Origin: Theropithecus gelada
Taxonomy: Eukaryota; Chordata; Mammalia; Primates; Cercopithecidae
DNA length: 64,000 nt
Assembly (NCBI RefSeq): GCF_003255815.1
Contig: NC_037669.1
Coordinates: 46,586,573-46,650,572, forward strand
Reading direction: 5' to 3'
A model generated the notes under the pieces. The model did no database searches, was not told the DNA's origin, and saw nothing but the letters and a program-made list of their open reading frames with translations. The translations under genes were made by a program, and so were the position numbers. Below are positions 23,766 through 35,989 of the stretch, piece after piece; position 1 is the first letter of the stretch, and every line of letters begins with the position of its first letter.

Positions 23766-24950
23766 TTACGCGTGCTTGTTTCCTAAGCTGTGGCAACTTA
23801 TGCAGGCATTTACTCCCATGCCAGTGCTTACAGAGTTCTGCCACCTTTGTAACAAGGAAAACAAAGATGCATGGAGAGAGAGTTGACCAACAGAGGTTAG
23901 TGTTTGTGTAGCATATGGGAATGGAAAGTCAAAACCAAAGACACCTGGTGACAGTTTTCTCTCAAGACCACACCTCGGCTGGTTCTGTGGGTGGTGGTGA
24001 ACCATCATCACTGGTGGCATTGTGGGTGTGATAAAGAGACTGCTTTTGTCTTGTGCCCAGGGCAGATGTCACACATGGACCCCAGCGGTCTACTGAAGCT
24101 GGATGGGGACTTAAGATCCTTCTTGTCGCTGCACTCTAGCAGCTGGTCTCAGCCATGTGGGGTTGGCATCCAGAGTGAAACCCATTTGACATCCCAGGGC
24201 CAGATGAGTTCTAAAGACAGGGTTTTCAATTCTGAATCTCTGTTCTTGGTCCCTGATTTCAGAACACAGAATCTGTTAAGCTGTTTGTCATTATATATCC
24301 TACTTTCTATCTAAAATGACCTCCCTCTTTTTTACTTACAGATCACTCTGTTTAAAATTTAACTTAAGCATCTTTTCTGCTTACTGTTTGTCTTACCCAG
24401 AAGTCAATCTAATGTCTTATTTATCTCTGTATCCCCACCATCCAAGCCAGGACTTAGCCTTGATAGATGCTCACCAAGTCAGTGTCAGATGGGTGGATGA
24501 ACTGACACCCATTGTGGAATTTAAAAATAAGTGGTTGGCTGTTTAAGCACCTACTCATGCAGCAGGGCTCTGTCTGGATCAAGGCCCTGAATGGGGACAG
24601 GGCCTCACCTCATTTGAGACAGGGCTTTGACGAGGCAGGAGCCCCACACAGGGCAGAGACTTTGCGGTGACAGAGAGTGCAGATCTTAGCAGTGCTACTT
24701 GACGTGTGACCTGGGTCGGATGACATAAATGCTGAGACAGACTTCCCTTACTTCTTAAGGTTGTTTTGAGGGCATCATGAGGTAATTTGTTAAGTCTCCA
24801 GGAAAGTGTCAGGCACATAGTAAGCACTCGATAAATGGTAGGTGTTGTTACATAGAAACTCACATTTTATTAAGAGATTGGAGTATAATAGCCAAAAGAG
24901 TGCACATTCCTAGGTATGTAGAGGATATCAGTGACTGAACCTGGAGCCAA
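23766..24950. other. Intron with L2/MIR-like traces
   Basis: Around 24380-24500 (TATTTATCTCTGTATCCCCA) and 24660-24850 (GTGTCAGGCACATAGTAAGC, ACTCGATAAATGGTAGG) there are L2/MIR-type 3' ends. The remainder is unrecognised. Confidence 0.5.
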
Positions 24951-25400
24951 GAAGGAAACGGACACCTAGGACCCAGCAGCTCTCCTTTTGGGACTGTACC
25001 CCAGAGAAATGCTCAGCTGTGTGCACCAGCAGCCATGGGCACAAAGGGCACTGTGACCCTGATTCTGAGTGTGGAAATTGGAAGCAGCCTCATACCTAGT
25101 GGCAGGTGATGCCTAACACAATTCCCCCAACCCTGGAGCTCCAGGCGACAGCTACAGCGTGCACTGTGCACGCTGGCCCGCAAAGGCGCCAGAGACCTCT
25201 GGTTGGGGAAAAAGCGAGTTGTAGTTTACAATGCATGTTGACACACATATGGTAGCACCATCTCTGTTCTGTAGACATATTTATGTGATACAGAGAAAAA
25301 GTCTGAAAAAGGTATGTTCCTGACGGAAGATAATAGGTATCTCTGGTTAGTTCAGAGAAGTTCAGGATTATAAAAAGGGTCAACAGGAACTGTAGCTTTA
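24951..25400 (+). repeat. L1-type 3' fragment, sense, degenerate
   Basis: ACCCAGCAGCTCTCCTTTTG, AATTGGAAGCAGCCTCATAC, GTTTACAATGCATGTTGACA and TGTGATACAGAGAAAAAGTC follow the order of the 3' region of ancient L1 elements. Confidence 0.55.
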
Positions 25401-26770
25401 TTTGAAATGTTTATTTAAATATATATATACACACACTCTCTCTCTTTCACGTATAGCTTGTATAGTTAAAAATTAATAAGACTACAAATACAACCACAAG
25501 GAAAGGAACAATAATGACTTGGACCAGTGGTGAGGGAGGTTCTCAGTGCAATTGGACATCATATCCCCAAGCTAAGGGTGACCCCATGAGACAGGCACTA
25601 GCTGGGTTCCTGGTTGTGTGAGTGGGAAAAATTGGGAGTGTGCTGTTTGCCAGTCAGGGCTTGGCTTCTGACCCCCTGAAGCGTATGAGGCAATCTCCTT
25701 TCCTCGTGAACTTGAGCTGTGGTTTTGAAATGTCCTTTAACTGGGGACCTGGTGCTCAGTTTGTGGACATTTGAACACCTGAGGCACAGATGAGCTGTGA
25801 TTCTGGATGAAGCCAGAATGGCTGGGCCTGGGGGTCTCTCCTCCATGGGCATGCTGAGGCTCTTGGGTCAGAAACCCAGCAGCAGGAGCTGAGGTCGCAG
25901 GAAAGGTGGGTGCCTTTCCTTCCAGGCCTCCATCACCTGGCTCTCATTCAGGCCTGGCTCACTCACTTGCTCAGGAGCTGCTGGCCAGGTTTTTGCATCT
26001 GTCATTTCATGTGTTAGTGAGGAGTAACAAGAGATGAAGCTTGCAGCAGTCAGTGTAGCTTTTGTGCTATCAGGTGCATCCAAAGGCTCCATCAGGAATA
26101 ATTTTGAACCTTTATCTGGAGTAAATGAAACTTAGGAATTAGGCAGTGGTTTTCTGCTCCCCATTCTGTCCTGTCACCATGAATAAACAAGTGCTGGGCA
26201 CCTGGCACTCCATTTGGGGCTGTGCTGTGCAGGCAGGCTGTAGACAGATTGGAGAGGCTCCAGAAGGAGAGACCAGAACGGTTAAAGGGTTGAAAAGGTA
26301 AGCACACAGTTTGGGCCCCCAGGAAAGGAGAAGGCTGATCAGAGGGTGGAATTTTATTCCTCTGAGAAGGAAACATTGTCTGAATAGTATCAGGGCTACA
26401 GCCTCGGACTGCAGCTGTGAAAACTGAAGTTACATCTGGCAAAGAACTTCCTGACTTGCAATGAGGCATTATAATGTGATAACCAAGGGAAGTTGTACAG
26501 CCCTCATCTTCCTGTGTAAATGTTTAAGAAAAAGCAGCAATGTCACTCTGTACTGGGAATGTGGTATACAACCAGCCCTCCTCCTCATCTGACCACGAGC
26601 AATAGAAGGGCTGCTTCCTCTGCGGCAGCATCGGTGTTCTGTCTCTGTCTCCCTTGACTGGCAGGCAGGCAGCCAGCCACCATGCTTCTCCTAGGAAGTA
26701 TCGTAGTGGTTTTCTCTTGGACCCTGGTTATAGCAGGGAGGCCTTCTGCTTTTTAATGACTTACTCTCAT
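25401..26770. other. Unique intron
   Basis: A short TA/CA/CT simple tract lies at 25420-25445. Otherwise no named repeat or exon was seen. A 125-codon antisense frame at 26092-26469 has no recognised domain. Confidence 0.45.
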
Positions 26771-27062
26771 AACCCCTGCTCCACCACCGGGGGCCACCAT
26801 CCACAGAAGGGAGCCACGGAACCCCTGCTCCAGCACCGGGGACCACCATCCACAGAAGGGAGCCATGGAACCCCTGCTCCACCACCGGGGGCCACCATCT
26901 ACAGAAGGGAGCCATGGAACCCCTGCTCCAGCACCGGGGGCCACCATCCACAGAAGGGAGCCACGGAACCCCTGCTCCAGCACCGGGGCCACCATCCACA
27001 GAAGGGAGCCGTGGAACCCCTGCTGCAGCACTGGGGCCACCATCCACAGAAGGGAGCCACGG
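26771..27062. repeat. 49-bp minisatellite, six units
   Basis: Six head-to-tail copies start at 26771, 26820, 26869, 26918, 26967 and 27015. Four are 49 bp and the last two 48 bp. Each begins AACCCCTGCTCCA, contains GGGCCACCATCCACAGAAGG and ends GAGCCACGG or GAGCCATGG. Copies differ at only a few positions. Because 49 is not a multiple of three, successive units are read in different frames, which makes open frames appear on both strands across the array. I do not regard these as genes. Confidence 0.95.
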
Positions 27063-27330
27063 AGGGCCTGGAGTGTATTTGCCACATAACCATCTTCCTC
27101 CTTATTTTTTTAAATCATCATTTCTCCTTAAAGACAGGATTAAATGATGGTGATCTAGAACTTAACCTCTGATACAGTCCAGTAAGCCTTTCCTGAGGCT
27201 GGCTCGGTGGTGGGCTCTGTGCCAGAGAGGATGTGTAACGATGGACAAGACCATCCTGGAGGCCCTTGCCTCCACTGCAGAGCACAGACGCACTCCCAAC
27301 CACCACACTTGCAGTATCCCTACCTCCCCA
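27063..27330. other. Unique intron
   Basis: Sequence directly after the minisatellite, unrecognised. Confidence 0.4.
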
Positions 27331-27630
27331 CTCAGCACTCTTGTTCCTCTAGGCTCATCTCCAATGTGTCTTTCTTTATAAAATTGAAAGGCTCTCTAAA
27401 ATCCTCCTGGCCCACCCAAGACAGAGTTAGCTCTGCCCTCTTTGCTGCCCCCAGAGAACCTGGGTGGCCCAGGGACAATACCTGGCTGCCACTTGTATGT
27501 CTGTTTTGTACTTACATATTCAGGCATTGCATTTTGCTAGACTATAGGCTTTTTGTGGATAGGAACCTTGTTTTATTCATCTTTGTATCCTCAGGGTCCA
27601 ATACTTATGAACTCAGGGAATACTGAATGG
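27331..27630 (-). repeat. Probable L2 fragment, antisense
   Basis: The end CTAGACTATAGGCTTTTTGT, GGATAGGAACCTTGTTTTAT, CTTTGTATCCTCAGGGTCCA is the antisense L2 3' end. Confidence 0.6.
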
Positions 27631-27934
27631 AGGAAGAAACCCCCCATGACAGATGGTGAGTGCCACAGCTGTGCATGAGGAAAGCACTCCCACAGCAAAA
27701 GATGGCAGGACTAGCTTTACCTGAGCAGTGTGGCTTCAGACATGAAATGACCTTGGGCTGAGCCAAGGTGAAGTGAACCAGGGCAGGTTCTGGGGCCAGG
27801 GGTCATTGTGAGTGGAGGTTCAAGTGGGCCTCTCTTCCTGGAGTATTAGGGGAAGGATAGGGACAAGGCATGCTGGTCAAGAAGCAAACATCCGAGAGGG
27901 TAGAGATGAGGCTGGTGGGACAGGGTGATCCCAA

Positions 27935-28265
27935 TGTGAAGAGCCTTTGGTGCAGTCTAAAGAATTCGAGATTCATCCTGCAGGCAGCGGCAAGTCATAA
28001 AAAAGGCTTTTAAGCAGGGAACTGATATGATTGGATTTGTGTTGTAGAAAGAGATTTGGCAGCATTTGGGAGAACCAAGCAGTAATGATGTTGAGAGCAG
28101 AGACAATACTGCCAGCCAGGAATGACTCACCCATTGCACAGATATTCCACTCCCACGCCAGCACTGTTCTGGGAATACAGTTGTGAACCGGCAGGAGGCT
28201 TCCTGCTCTCAAGGCAGAGAAACAAATGGTCAGCAACAAAATAAGATGATTTTATACAAAGTGCT
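27935..28265 (+). repeat. L2-like fragment
   Basis: ATTCGAGATTCATCCTGCAG, CTTTTAAGCAGGGAACTGAT and ATGATTGGATTTGTGTTGTA are L2-type wording, followed by GCCAGCACTGTTCTGGGAAT and AGTTGTGAACCGGC. Confidence 0.55.
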
Positions 28266-30780
28266 ATGAAGAGGGAACAGTTGAGTAATGTGACAGAGGA
28301 CGGCCAGGACTCTGTCCATCTGAGGATTAGGACACTCTCTGACATTCAAGCAGAACTGAGTGCCGAGGAGGAGCTGGGCAGATACCCGACTACCGAGATT
28401 CTGGCCTCTAAGCAGCAACTGTGACCAAGAGAGAGCTGGGCCCTGAGGGATGTGGCTAGGGCAGCAGGGAGGCTCCTGATCAAGGCATGCAGCATGCGCT
28501 GAACATGAGCACCAGGAGCGTTCGTCCGCTGCCCACCGCCAGGGATGTGTGCAGAGCAAGGGCCCCCTAACTGTCCCAGTGCCCAAACGAGGGGGCACAG
28601 GAAGCTGTCTGGGGGGCAGTGGGCTCAGCACAGTCCTGTTGGCTTCTAAACGCTGAAGCGTGTGTAGAGGGCGTCTCGTCCAGCCAGCTCTGAAAGTGGC
28701 AACTGCAGGCTTAAGGGGAAGGGCAGCCCCACTGTGCGCAGGCTTCAGCCCAGTGCTTTCTGAGTGCTTAGAGATCCATGACTCAAAAAACTGGGCTTAG
28801 AGATGACAATTTGTTAATCCCCTCCCCTCGACTGAGATGAAAATGGCATTTCATTCCCAGCTCTGTTAATGGACTCACTTCCGGAATAAAGCCAGCGTCC
28901 CCAAAGGCAGTGGCTATGGTTCTTCTCCTTTGTGTCACTTTTGTTTTCTTTTGAGTGTTACATTTAGATTAGCTTCTGGGGGGATTAAATGTTATTACAG
29001 CTGAGGAATCTTTTTTTCTTTTTTTAATCAGTAGAGAGGTTACCGCTTAGCATCATTGCTTTTAGATTTATTTTCTTAAGTCTTGCAGCCTCCCCTGTTC
29101 CTATTCTTAAGAGAAAGCTTTGCATCGGTTATGTCTGGTTATCTGCACCTTGGGAGAGCAACCCTTGTCACAGACAGCACCTTTCCATCCGCACGGCAGA
29201 GCTGATGCGGCCCTGCAAGGTGCCCACGTGGTGTGCACACACTGCTCCTGAGGACACAGCCCCGGGCGGGGAGGAAGTTGTTTATTGGTAAAGTGTTCCC
29301 CTCAGGTCTGGCTACAGTAGACCATAGTACTCAACCCAGGGAGACTGCGCTGACTTCCATGAGAGCCCACCAGAGGGATTGCTGTGGCAGAGGCTGCTGA
29401 GACCCGTCTCCTGGCATCTGGTTCTTATTGGACCAGGGTGGATGTTGCAGAAAGACCGATTTCTTCTGCGGCATTGTGTAAAAGCATATCCATCTAAACA
29501 GACCTTGAAGTTTAGAGGTTTAGAGACAGGTATCAGGTGATTGTGTTTCAGGATCTGATAGCCTCTAGACCATGGGAACAAAGTCCACATTCAGGGCTGG
29601 TTGGGGTCTCCACCCACCACCATCACAGAGCCCTCTGCATCTCTGAACATGCCAGCCACAAGAGCCAAGCCTGAAGGGTTCACCATCAGAGGAATTGTGT
29701 CCCCAGTGCAGCCTGGCCGCACGTGACCCGTGGCACTCCATTCATGCCCACCCCATGGTGGCAGCTCCAAGCTAGAGTAAAGCCCTGTGAGACCTAGCTT
29801 GCCTGTAACTGTTGGTCACTAGTTTTGTTTGTTTCTGGTGTAGCTAGATCCAGGAGAGTCAAGTTCAGGATTCTGAGACTAGTCCGGTCTCCCTGGGAAG
29901 TGGAGGCTCTCTATCTCCACTGAGCCATACTTTCTGAGAAAGCACTATGTGCTCCATCGTCATGATTCCCACTGTCCCCACCACCACACACACAGATGAG
30001 GTCCTGAGTAACTGCCTAGTGGCATCCCTGAAACTACAGGCCCCGTAGCTAGATGGACCCTCAGAGTCATCTAATCCAGTTAGATACAGGTTGGGGTCAT
30101 TCATGTGTGGTCACCCTGGGAACTCTACTCCCCCTGCTGGAACAAGTTCCGTTGCTAGTGCCCATCCTCACACCTCCCGTTTCATCTCTGTACAGCCCTG
30201 GCTGTTAGAAAAGAACTCTCTCTGATGGAAACAGCTTAGGGCTGGCTCTTGGGAGCTTCCTAGTTCTGCCCTCTGAGGCTTTATAGAGCACAGCGAAAGT
30301 GCCTGTGCATGCAGCTGGGCAGATATCTGAAGATAATTTTTATGTCCCCCTGTGTCTTCCTTTTCCTTCAACTTTATCCTTCTGTAACTCATCCATTGAA
30401 GCACACACCTAACAGGGTCCCTGTCTCCTCTCCACCTGCTCCCTTTTAGAATTGGGCTCTGGGGAGCCAGAGCAGCTAAGCAGCCAGAATGCAGTGCAGG
30501 CATCGCCTCCCTTGTCTAGTGGCTGAGCTCTGTCAGCAGCATGTACACTGGGTTGCAGCACCAAACTCACCACGTTGTCCGCTGTCTCCTTGGCTGGGCC
30601 CACTAACTATTCATATAAAGCTTCCTGTGAACTCGCCTCCATGAGTGGCTACTAAGTGCCCTGTTTAGGCTTGAGTACAGGACCTTATATTTATTCCCAG
30701 TAAACTTCATTCTGGTAGATTCAGTTCAGCCCATAGAACAATTATTTGAATATATAGATTCTGTCATCTCTCTCAACTCT
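28266..30780. other. Unique intron, possibly conserved patch near 28.9 kb
   Basis: About 2.5 kb with no exon, young repeat or RNA gene. From 28840 to 29010 the sequence is unusually free of repeat wording and rich in TTAA/ATTA sites, a composition often seen in conserved non-coding DNA. One copy of a local duplication lies at 30171-30260. Confidence 0.45.
30171..30260 (+). repeat. Local duplication, copy A
   Basis: About 90 bases from CACCTCCCGTTTCATCTCTG to CTGGCTCTTGGGAGCTTCC recur at 32038-32125 in the same orientation, with roughly six substitutions and one 2-bp gap. Confidence 0.85.
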
Positions 30781-31046
30781 TTTTTTTTTGAGACAGGGTC
30801 TCGCTCTGTCGCCCAGGCTGGAGTGCAGTGGCACGATCTCGGCTCACTGCATCCTCTGCCTCCTGGGTTCAAGCGATTCTTCTGCCTCAGCCTCCTGAGT
30901 AGCAGGGATTACAGGCATCTGCCAACATGCCCAGCATGTATTTTGTATTTTTAGTAGAGACAGGATCTCGAACCCTGATCTCAAGTGATCCACCTGCCTT
31001 CACCTCCCAAAGTGCTGGGATTACAGGCATGAGCCACTGCCTGACC
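30781..31046 (-). mobile_element. Alu SINE, antisense
   Basis: A reverse Alu with T head, GAGACAGGGTCTCGCTCTGT, and an internal deletion after TTTTTAGTAGAGACAGG. It ends GAGCCACTGCCTGACC. CTCTCAACTCTTTT before it and CCTCCCAACTCTTTT after it look like its target duplication. Confidence 0.93.
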
Positions 31047-32037
31047 CCTCCCAACTCTTTTATATAAACCTGCTAAGTATGCCTTACACAACTAAGTCAT
31101 TGATGAAAATGTTTAGTTGTACAAAAATGAGGACCTCCATTAAAGCCGACCTCATCCATCTGGGTACAGTGATCCATCTAGTTCCTAACATACCTCCTTG
31201 GATATCCAACCCATGTTATTTCTTTCCCACTAGGCTGGATCATGAAGGATCCTTTCTAATAATGTAGGAAGTGTCTGGAGCTATCAGTCCACTGCATGCC
31301 CTCAGTCTCCTAGCCAGGATCCCTGTTAGAAGGGAAGAGGAGGGAATGTGGTTTGACATGTTTCCAACAGACTCTTCTCTTCTTAGTGATCACCTCTTCC
31401 TTTTCCAAGTACTCCAAACCAGCCTCTTTATGAAACCATTCTAGACTCCTACTTGGGCTTTGCCTTCATTTGATGGAATGTACCCTTTTGAAAATCATGA
31501 CATTGAAGACTGTTCCTTTCTAGTTTTCCTTTGTTTCCCATTCTCGAGAGTTCTGTAAAGGTGACCCGCAGTAGCTTGGTGGTCCAGCCATAGTTCTCTT
31601 GGTATTCCTGGGCACAGGTGAGTGGACTGAGAAGGCTGCAGTCATGGGAAGTAACTTGGCCCTCTCTGGCCATCTTCCCTTCCACAAAGACTTTCCGCAC
31701 TGTCATACTTCACTGCCAGCATTTGTTCTGTCTTCTGGGAGGTGGCCAGATAGAAATAGAAAACATGGGCTTTGGAGCAGAAAACCTCAAGTCAAATCCT
31801 GTCTGTGCCTCTCGCTTGTGTGAAGTTTGGTTGGTAACTCCCTCTAAGCCTCAGTTTTCTCTTCTGTAAAAGGGGTGAGCCATCCATTGCTCACAGGACT
31901 GTTGTGAGGGCTAAGTAAAGAAACCTCTATCCATCCCTACCCCTTCCCTTCTCTCTTTGAAGTCCGAAGCTCTATCTCCTTTAGAAGCAAAACAAGAGGT
32001 GCTGTTTCAGCACCCTTTCTAGCTCAACCACACCCAC
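31047..32037. other. Unique intron
   Basis: No exon or named family, apart from a MIR-type antisense core near 31740-31920 (CCTCTAAGCCTCAGTTTTCT, TCTGTAAAAGGGG). Confidence 0.45.
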
Positions 32038-32125
32038 CACCTCCCATTTCATCTCTGTACAGCCCTGGCTGTTGGAAAAGAAATCTCTGATGGAAACAGC
32101 TCAGGGCTGGCTCTTGGCAGCTCCC
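32038..32125 (+). repeat. Local duplication, copy B
   Basis: The second copy of the 90-base segment at 30171-30260, 1.87 kb downstream, same orientation, about 92 percent identical by eye. Confidence 0.85.
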
Positions 32126-34534
32126 ATCGGTTCTTGTCTGCCAAAGGCCCCCAGCCTGGGGTGTCTACAGCGAGGTCTTCCCATCCCACTGTACTCCCTA
32201 CTGCTGCCCACACTGGCTGCCCTGTCATCAGAAAGTCCCAGGGTGGCTGGCTGTCTTCCTGCTCTGTGGGGACAGGCCTTGGTGGAGCAGGGCACCGAGG
32301 GAAACACAAGGCTTTGCTTCCCACGGTCACTGCCCAGCACCCAAAGCTCTGACCGGCCATACCCCTGTGGACCCCCTCCACCTACCTTCCCATGGAAAGA
32401 GTTGAGGTCCTTGTAGAGTCAGCCTTGGGTTTCCCAGGGACCAGGGGCAGGGAGTGCCCTTTTCCTTATGCTGGTTTAGTCGAGGTTCAGCACATGAAGG
32501 TGGAATTCGCGGCAGGCCTTTCCTTCTCCTGGGCCCAGCACAGGCTGGTGGGATGTGCTTGCTGGGTCACCTGCCTCTGCAGAGCTGACCCAGCCTCATC
32601 CGCCAGTCCCTGGTCTTGGTGCTGCTGCAGAGTGGCCTGCTCCCTGTTATGGCCCTGTTTACACAGTCTGTGCTCCTCACAGTGTGGCCCTGCGACTGAC
32701 ACAGAGCCCAGTGCAGCTTGAGGAGCTGGTAAACTTTGACTTCGGGCTCTTTCACCTTAGGCAGCTACCTGAGTCTGCCCCCCAGGTCATTTCAGGTAGA
32801 CATGCCAAACACTTCCCTTTCTTCTTAGTGCCCCTTGACATACATACCTCCCAGCTACGCACTTTGGGACCTTTCTAAGCTCCCCTTCTTAGTCCTCTGT
32901 TCCAAACTGCTTACCAGGAGACCTGGGATCTAAGTCAATAGTATTTACTCCAAAATACCAGCTTACAGGCCCCTGGTGTATTCTGCACTTGAAAAGAGGG
33001 GCCAGGACAAACTGTTCACAAAAGAAAGGTTCATCTCGTCCCACCTCACTTAAACCCGCCTGGGATGGGGAGCCCTCACCCCATTTTTGTGATGAGGAAG
33101 TGAGGCTCAGCTAGGCTGACGCATCTGAGATTGCTGGGGTGGAAGTGGCAGAGCCAGGATTCAGGGCCTGGCCTTTCTTGTCCTCAGCCAGGCGCACAGG
33201 TTTCACCCTGCAGGCACCCGAAGTTCAGAATCACTGAGGCAGATGTTTATCTAAGAGCATGGAGGCTCCAGTGAGATGTACATTCCTCTTGTTGTCTTCC
33301 TTTAGAGGAGAGAGGGGCTTCGGGGCCTTCACCACGCCCTGCTGCCCATAGCACCTCTTGGTAGCCCTGATAACACCATGCTCTGCAGATCTGCCTGTGC
33401 CGGTGCACAGTGACCCTGGTTTGTGGCAGCCCATAGACCACTTGCCTCAGAATCATGGAATACAGTCCAGGCCCTACCCCAAGCGAGGCCCTTGGAATCT
33501 GCCATATAAACAAACTCCCAAGTGATTGCTATGAGTCCTGGAGTTTAGATCAACTGCCAAAATGAATGTATTCCAGCCAGCAAATTAATCACTTCCCTAG
33601 GAAATCCCCCCAGGGAAAGCCTCTAAATCTGTCCTGACTTCTGAACTGTCTCAAAGAGATCTGTTGCTTTTTCCTCTGGTGAGGAGGCCTTCCCCCACCC
33701 TGCTTCTTCCCAGAGTTAGGGCCCAGAGAACGTTATCCTGAGCCTTGAGTCCAGAGAGCCCATGGTGGGCGACCAGCAACCCTGCAGAGAGCCTGAGCCC
33801 TTCCCGCAGGAAGGGGGGCGGTCCTCGTGGCTTGAGGCTTGGCACTGGCACTGGCTTCTCAGGCTGGCACACACCTTCCTTCTGCCTTGCTGGCATGGCA
33901 GAATGGCACGTGTGCCCAGTGACCAGATCAGGCTGTCACAGCTGGGCACACTCAGCGCAAGGGTGCAAGAGGGCCCTTGGAGCCTCCTTGTCCATTTGCT
34001 AAGCAGGCCCAGGGCAGGCGGGGCTTCTCTGGATGTTATTTAGCAGCAGCCCTGGCTGCCACTGGGCTGAGGGCCCTGGGTTGCCCTATTTGAAGATTGT
34101 TGTTTACTGCTTCTGAAAGGAGCATGGTCCTTCTGGGGTGGGGTGACTGCTGAGGGAGCTTGGGGTTTGGGAGGGAGTGGTGTCTGGAGAGTGAGATCAT
34201 GCCTGCGCTATTACTGGACTCACCCACAGTTCTGAAAAGTCCCCTCACACTGTGAGCCTCATCTCTTCATCTATGTCATGACATAGTTGGACCACAGAGT
34301 CTCTAAGGCCCTTCTGGAATGGAAGCCCTACCTGCTTTCGTAGGCCCCTCTTCTTGCCCCTCTGAAGCCTGGTACAGCCTCCCCTTATACTCGTGCTGTA
34401 GGGTCATTTGTTCCCCAAGGCTTCTCTGGTAGGATGGGTCCTCAACCCTCATTTCCTACCATTTCCAGGAGTGAGATGAATGAATGGCTCAGGAAGCTTT
34501 TGGTGGCAAGTTAAATTTCATCTCAGTATTCTTG
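32126..34534. other. Unique intron with MIR/MER5-like traces
   Basis: MIR-like wording appears at 33060-33170 (GAGGAAGTGAGGCTCAGCTA). A MER5-like stretch appears at 33440-33530 (CAGAATCATGGAATACAGTC, CCAAGTGATTGCTATGAG). No exon was found. Overlapping frames at 32049-32878 on both strands share no domain. Confidence 0.45.
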
Positions 34535-34925
34535 TATTATCCATTTGCATTGCTATAAAGGAATACTTGAGGCTGGGTAATTTATAAAGAAAAGAGGTTT
34601 ATTTGGCTCATGGTTCTACAGGCTGTACAGGCCTGAAACCAGCATCTGCTCGGCTTCTGGGGAGGCCTCCGGAAGCTTACAATTATGGAGGAAGGCAAAG
34701 AGGGAGCCAGTGTGTCACATGGCAAAAGACAGAGCAAGAGAGATGCCAGGCTCTTCTAAATAATCAACTCTCATTATTTGCTCATTACTGTGGGGAGGGC
34801 ACCAAGCCATTCATGAGGGACCCCGACCCCCATGACCCAGACACCTCCCACCAGACCCACCTCCAACACTGGGGAGTCACATTTCAACATGAGATCTGGA
34901 GACTGAAATATCCAAACCACATCAA
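34535..34925 (-). mobile_element. MaLR (MST/THE1-like) solo LTR, antisense
   Basis: It runs from ATTATCCATTTGCATTGCTA through TTGAGGCTGGGTAATTTATA and GAGGGAGCCAGTGTGTCACA to CCACCTCCAACACTGGGGAG and GATCTGGAGACTGAAATATC. It is the same type as the LTR at 1362-2420 but uninterrupted. Confidence 0.85.
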
Positions 34926-35692
34926 TTCTTCATTCACACTTCATGTTTTTTAAAACTTCTATAAGGAGCGAATAAAATCATCTTTTAGAAAATTTGATGT
35001 TTCTGTTTATCTTTAACATACAAGCCAATGAAAACTGATTGCAGCATCAGAATACCCCCTTCTCCGCCCATACTGTCTCTCTCACACATGCATGCATTCA
35101 CGCACTCTCACACTCGCTCTGCCTGTAACCAGAAAGCTTGCCCGTTCTGTGTTAGGATTCTGCACTCTTCTCCTGTCAGCGGCCTCGGCGTTGAGTATTT
35201 CCCTGGGCTCACGGTCTGAGAACCTGGATTGAGCTCACAGAAGTCAGGCCACTGGAGTACAAGCATGGAAAAGCCCCCGGTCTATGTGTAGACATATTTA
35301 TTTGCTGCTGGAGAGGATATATTAGGAGTCAAAGACAAGCTCCTACCAGCAGATTCCTAAAGGAGGTTTGTGCTATAAAAGATGACTCTGGTTATCTGGG
35401 TTCTTTGAATTTCACAGAGATAGATGAATTGCCTTCCAGACTTTTCTATGATAACAGTTGTCAGGAATGCCTGGGAGTTTTACTTAAGCTAACAAATGAT
35501 TACCCTTCCCATTAGCTCTACAAACAGGCCCCTAATTAGTGAATTGGCTAATGACAGCTGCCTCTGGGGTCATTAGTCCTGACAGACAGTGCTGCAGTGT
35601 TCCGGGTACTGTGTCACTGTCATGAAGCATGTTGTCAGGCTCCACAGGACGTCAGGGCTGGGGAACACTTGGAATGCACCCCCCACACACAC
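34926..35692. other. Unique intron including a TAAT-rich patch
   Basis: No exon. A short CACT/CACA simple stretch lies at 35080-35120. The patch at 35505-35580 with several TAAT sites and an inverted repeat is listed separately. Confidence 0.45.
35505..35580. promoter_or_regulatory. Candidate enhancer: TAAT cluster and inverted repeat with E-box
   Basis: Within about 75 bases there are four homeodomain-type TAAT/ATTA cores: CATTAGC near 35512, the palindrome CTAATTAG at 35532-35539, CTAATGAC at 35548-35555 and its exact reverse complement GTCATTAG at 35569-35576. The 13-base spacer of the inverted repeat holds CAGCTG (35555-35560, sharing its C with the arm). No repeat family explains this. 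Function is inferred from motif content only. Confidence 0.3.
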
Positions 35693-35989
35693 TTTTTTTT
35701 TTTTCCTGAGACAGAGTCTCGCTCTGTTGCCCAGGTTGGAGTGCAGTGGTGCAATCTCGGCTCACTGCAAGCTCCACATCCCGGGTTCACGCCATTCTCC
35801 TGTTTCAGCCTCCCGAGTAGCTGGGACTACAGGCGCCTGCCACCACGCCCAGCTAATTTTTTTGTATTTTTAGTAGAGATGGGGTTTCACCATGTTAGCC
35901 AGGATGGTCTCAATCTCCTGACCTCATGATCTGCCTGCCTCGGCCTCCCAAAGTGCTGGTATTGCAGGTGTGAGCCACCGTGCCCAGCC
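35693..35989 (-). mobile_element. AluY/S-type SINE, antisense
   Basis: A full-length reverse Alu with T head, CTGAGACAGAGTCTCGCTCT and the end GAGCCACCGTGCCCAGCC. CTCCTGACCTCATGATCTGC is AluY-like. The other-frame open readings across it are Alu artefacts. Confidence 0.95.

Noticed and set aside
26654..27172. 172-codon frame and antisense frames over the 49-bp repeat
   Set aside because: Same artefact: a 49-bp unit without stops read in shifting frames. No domain and no splice context.
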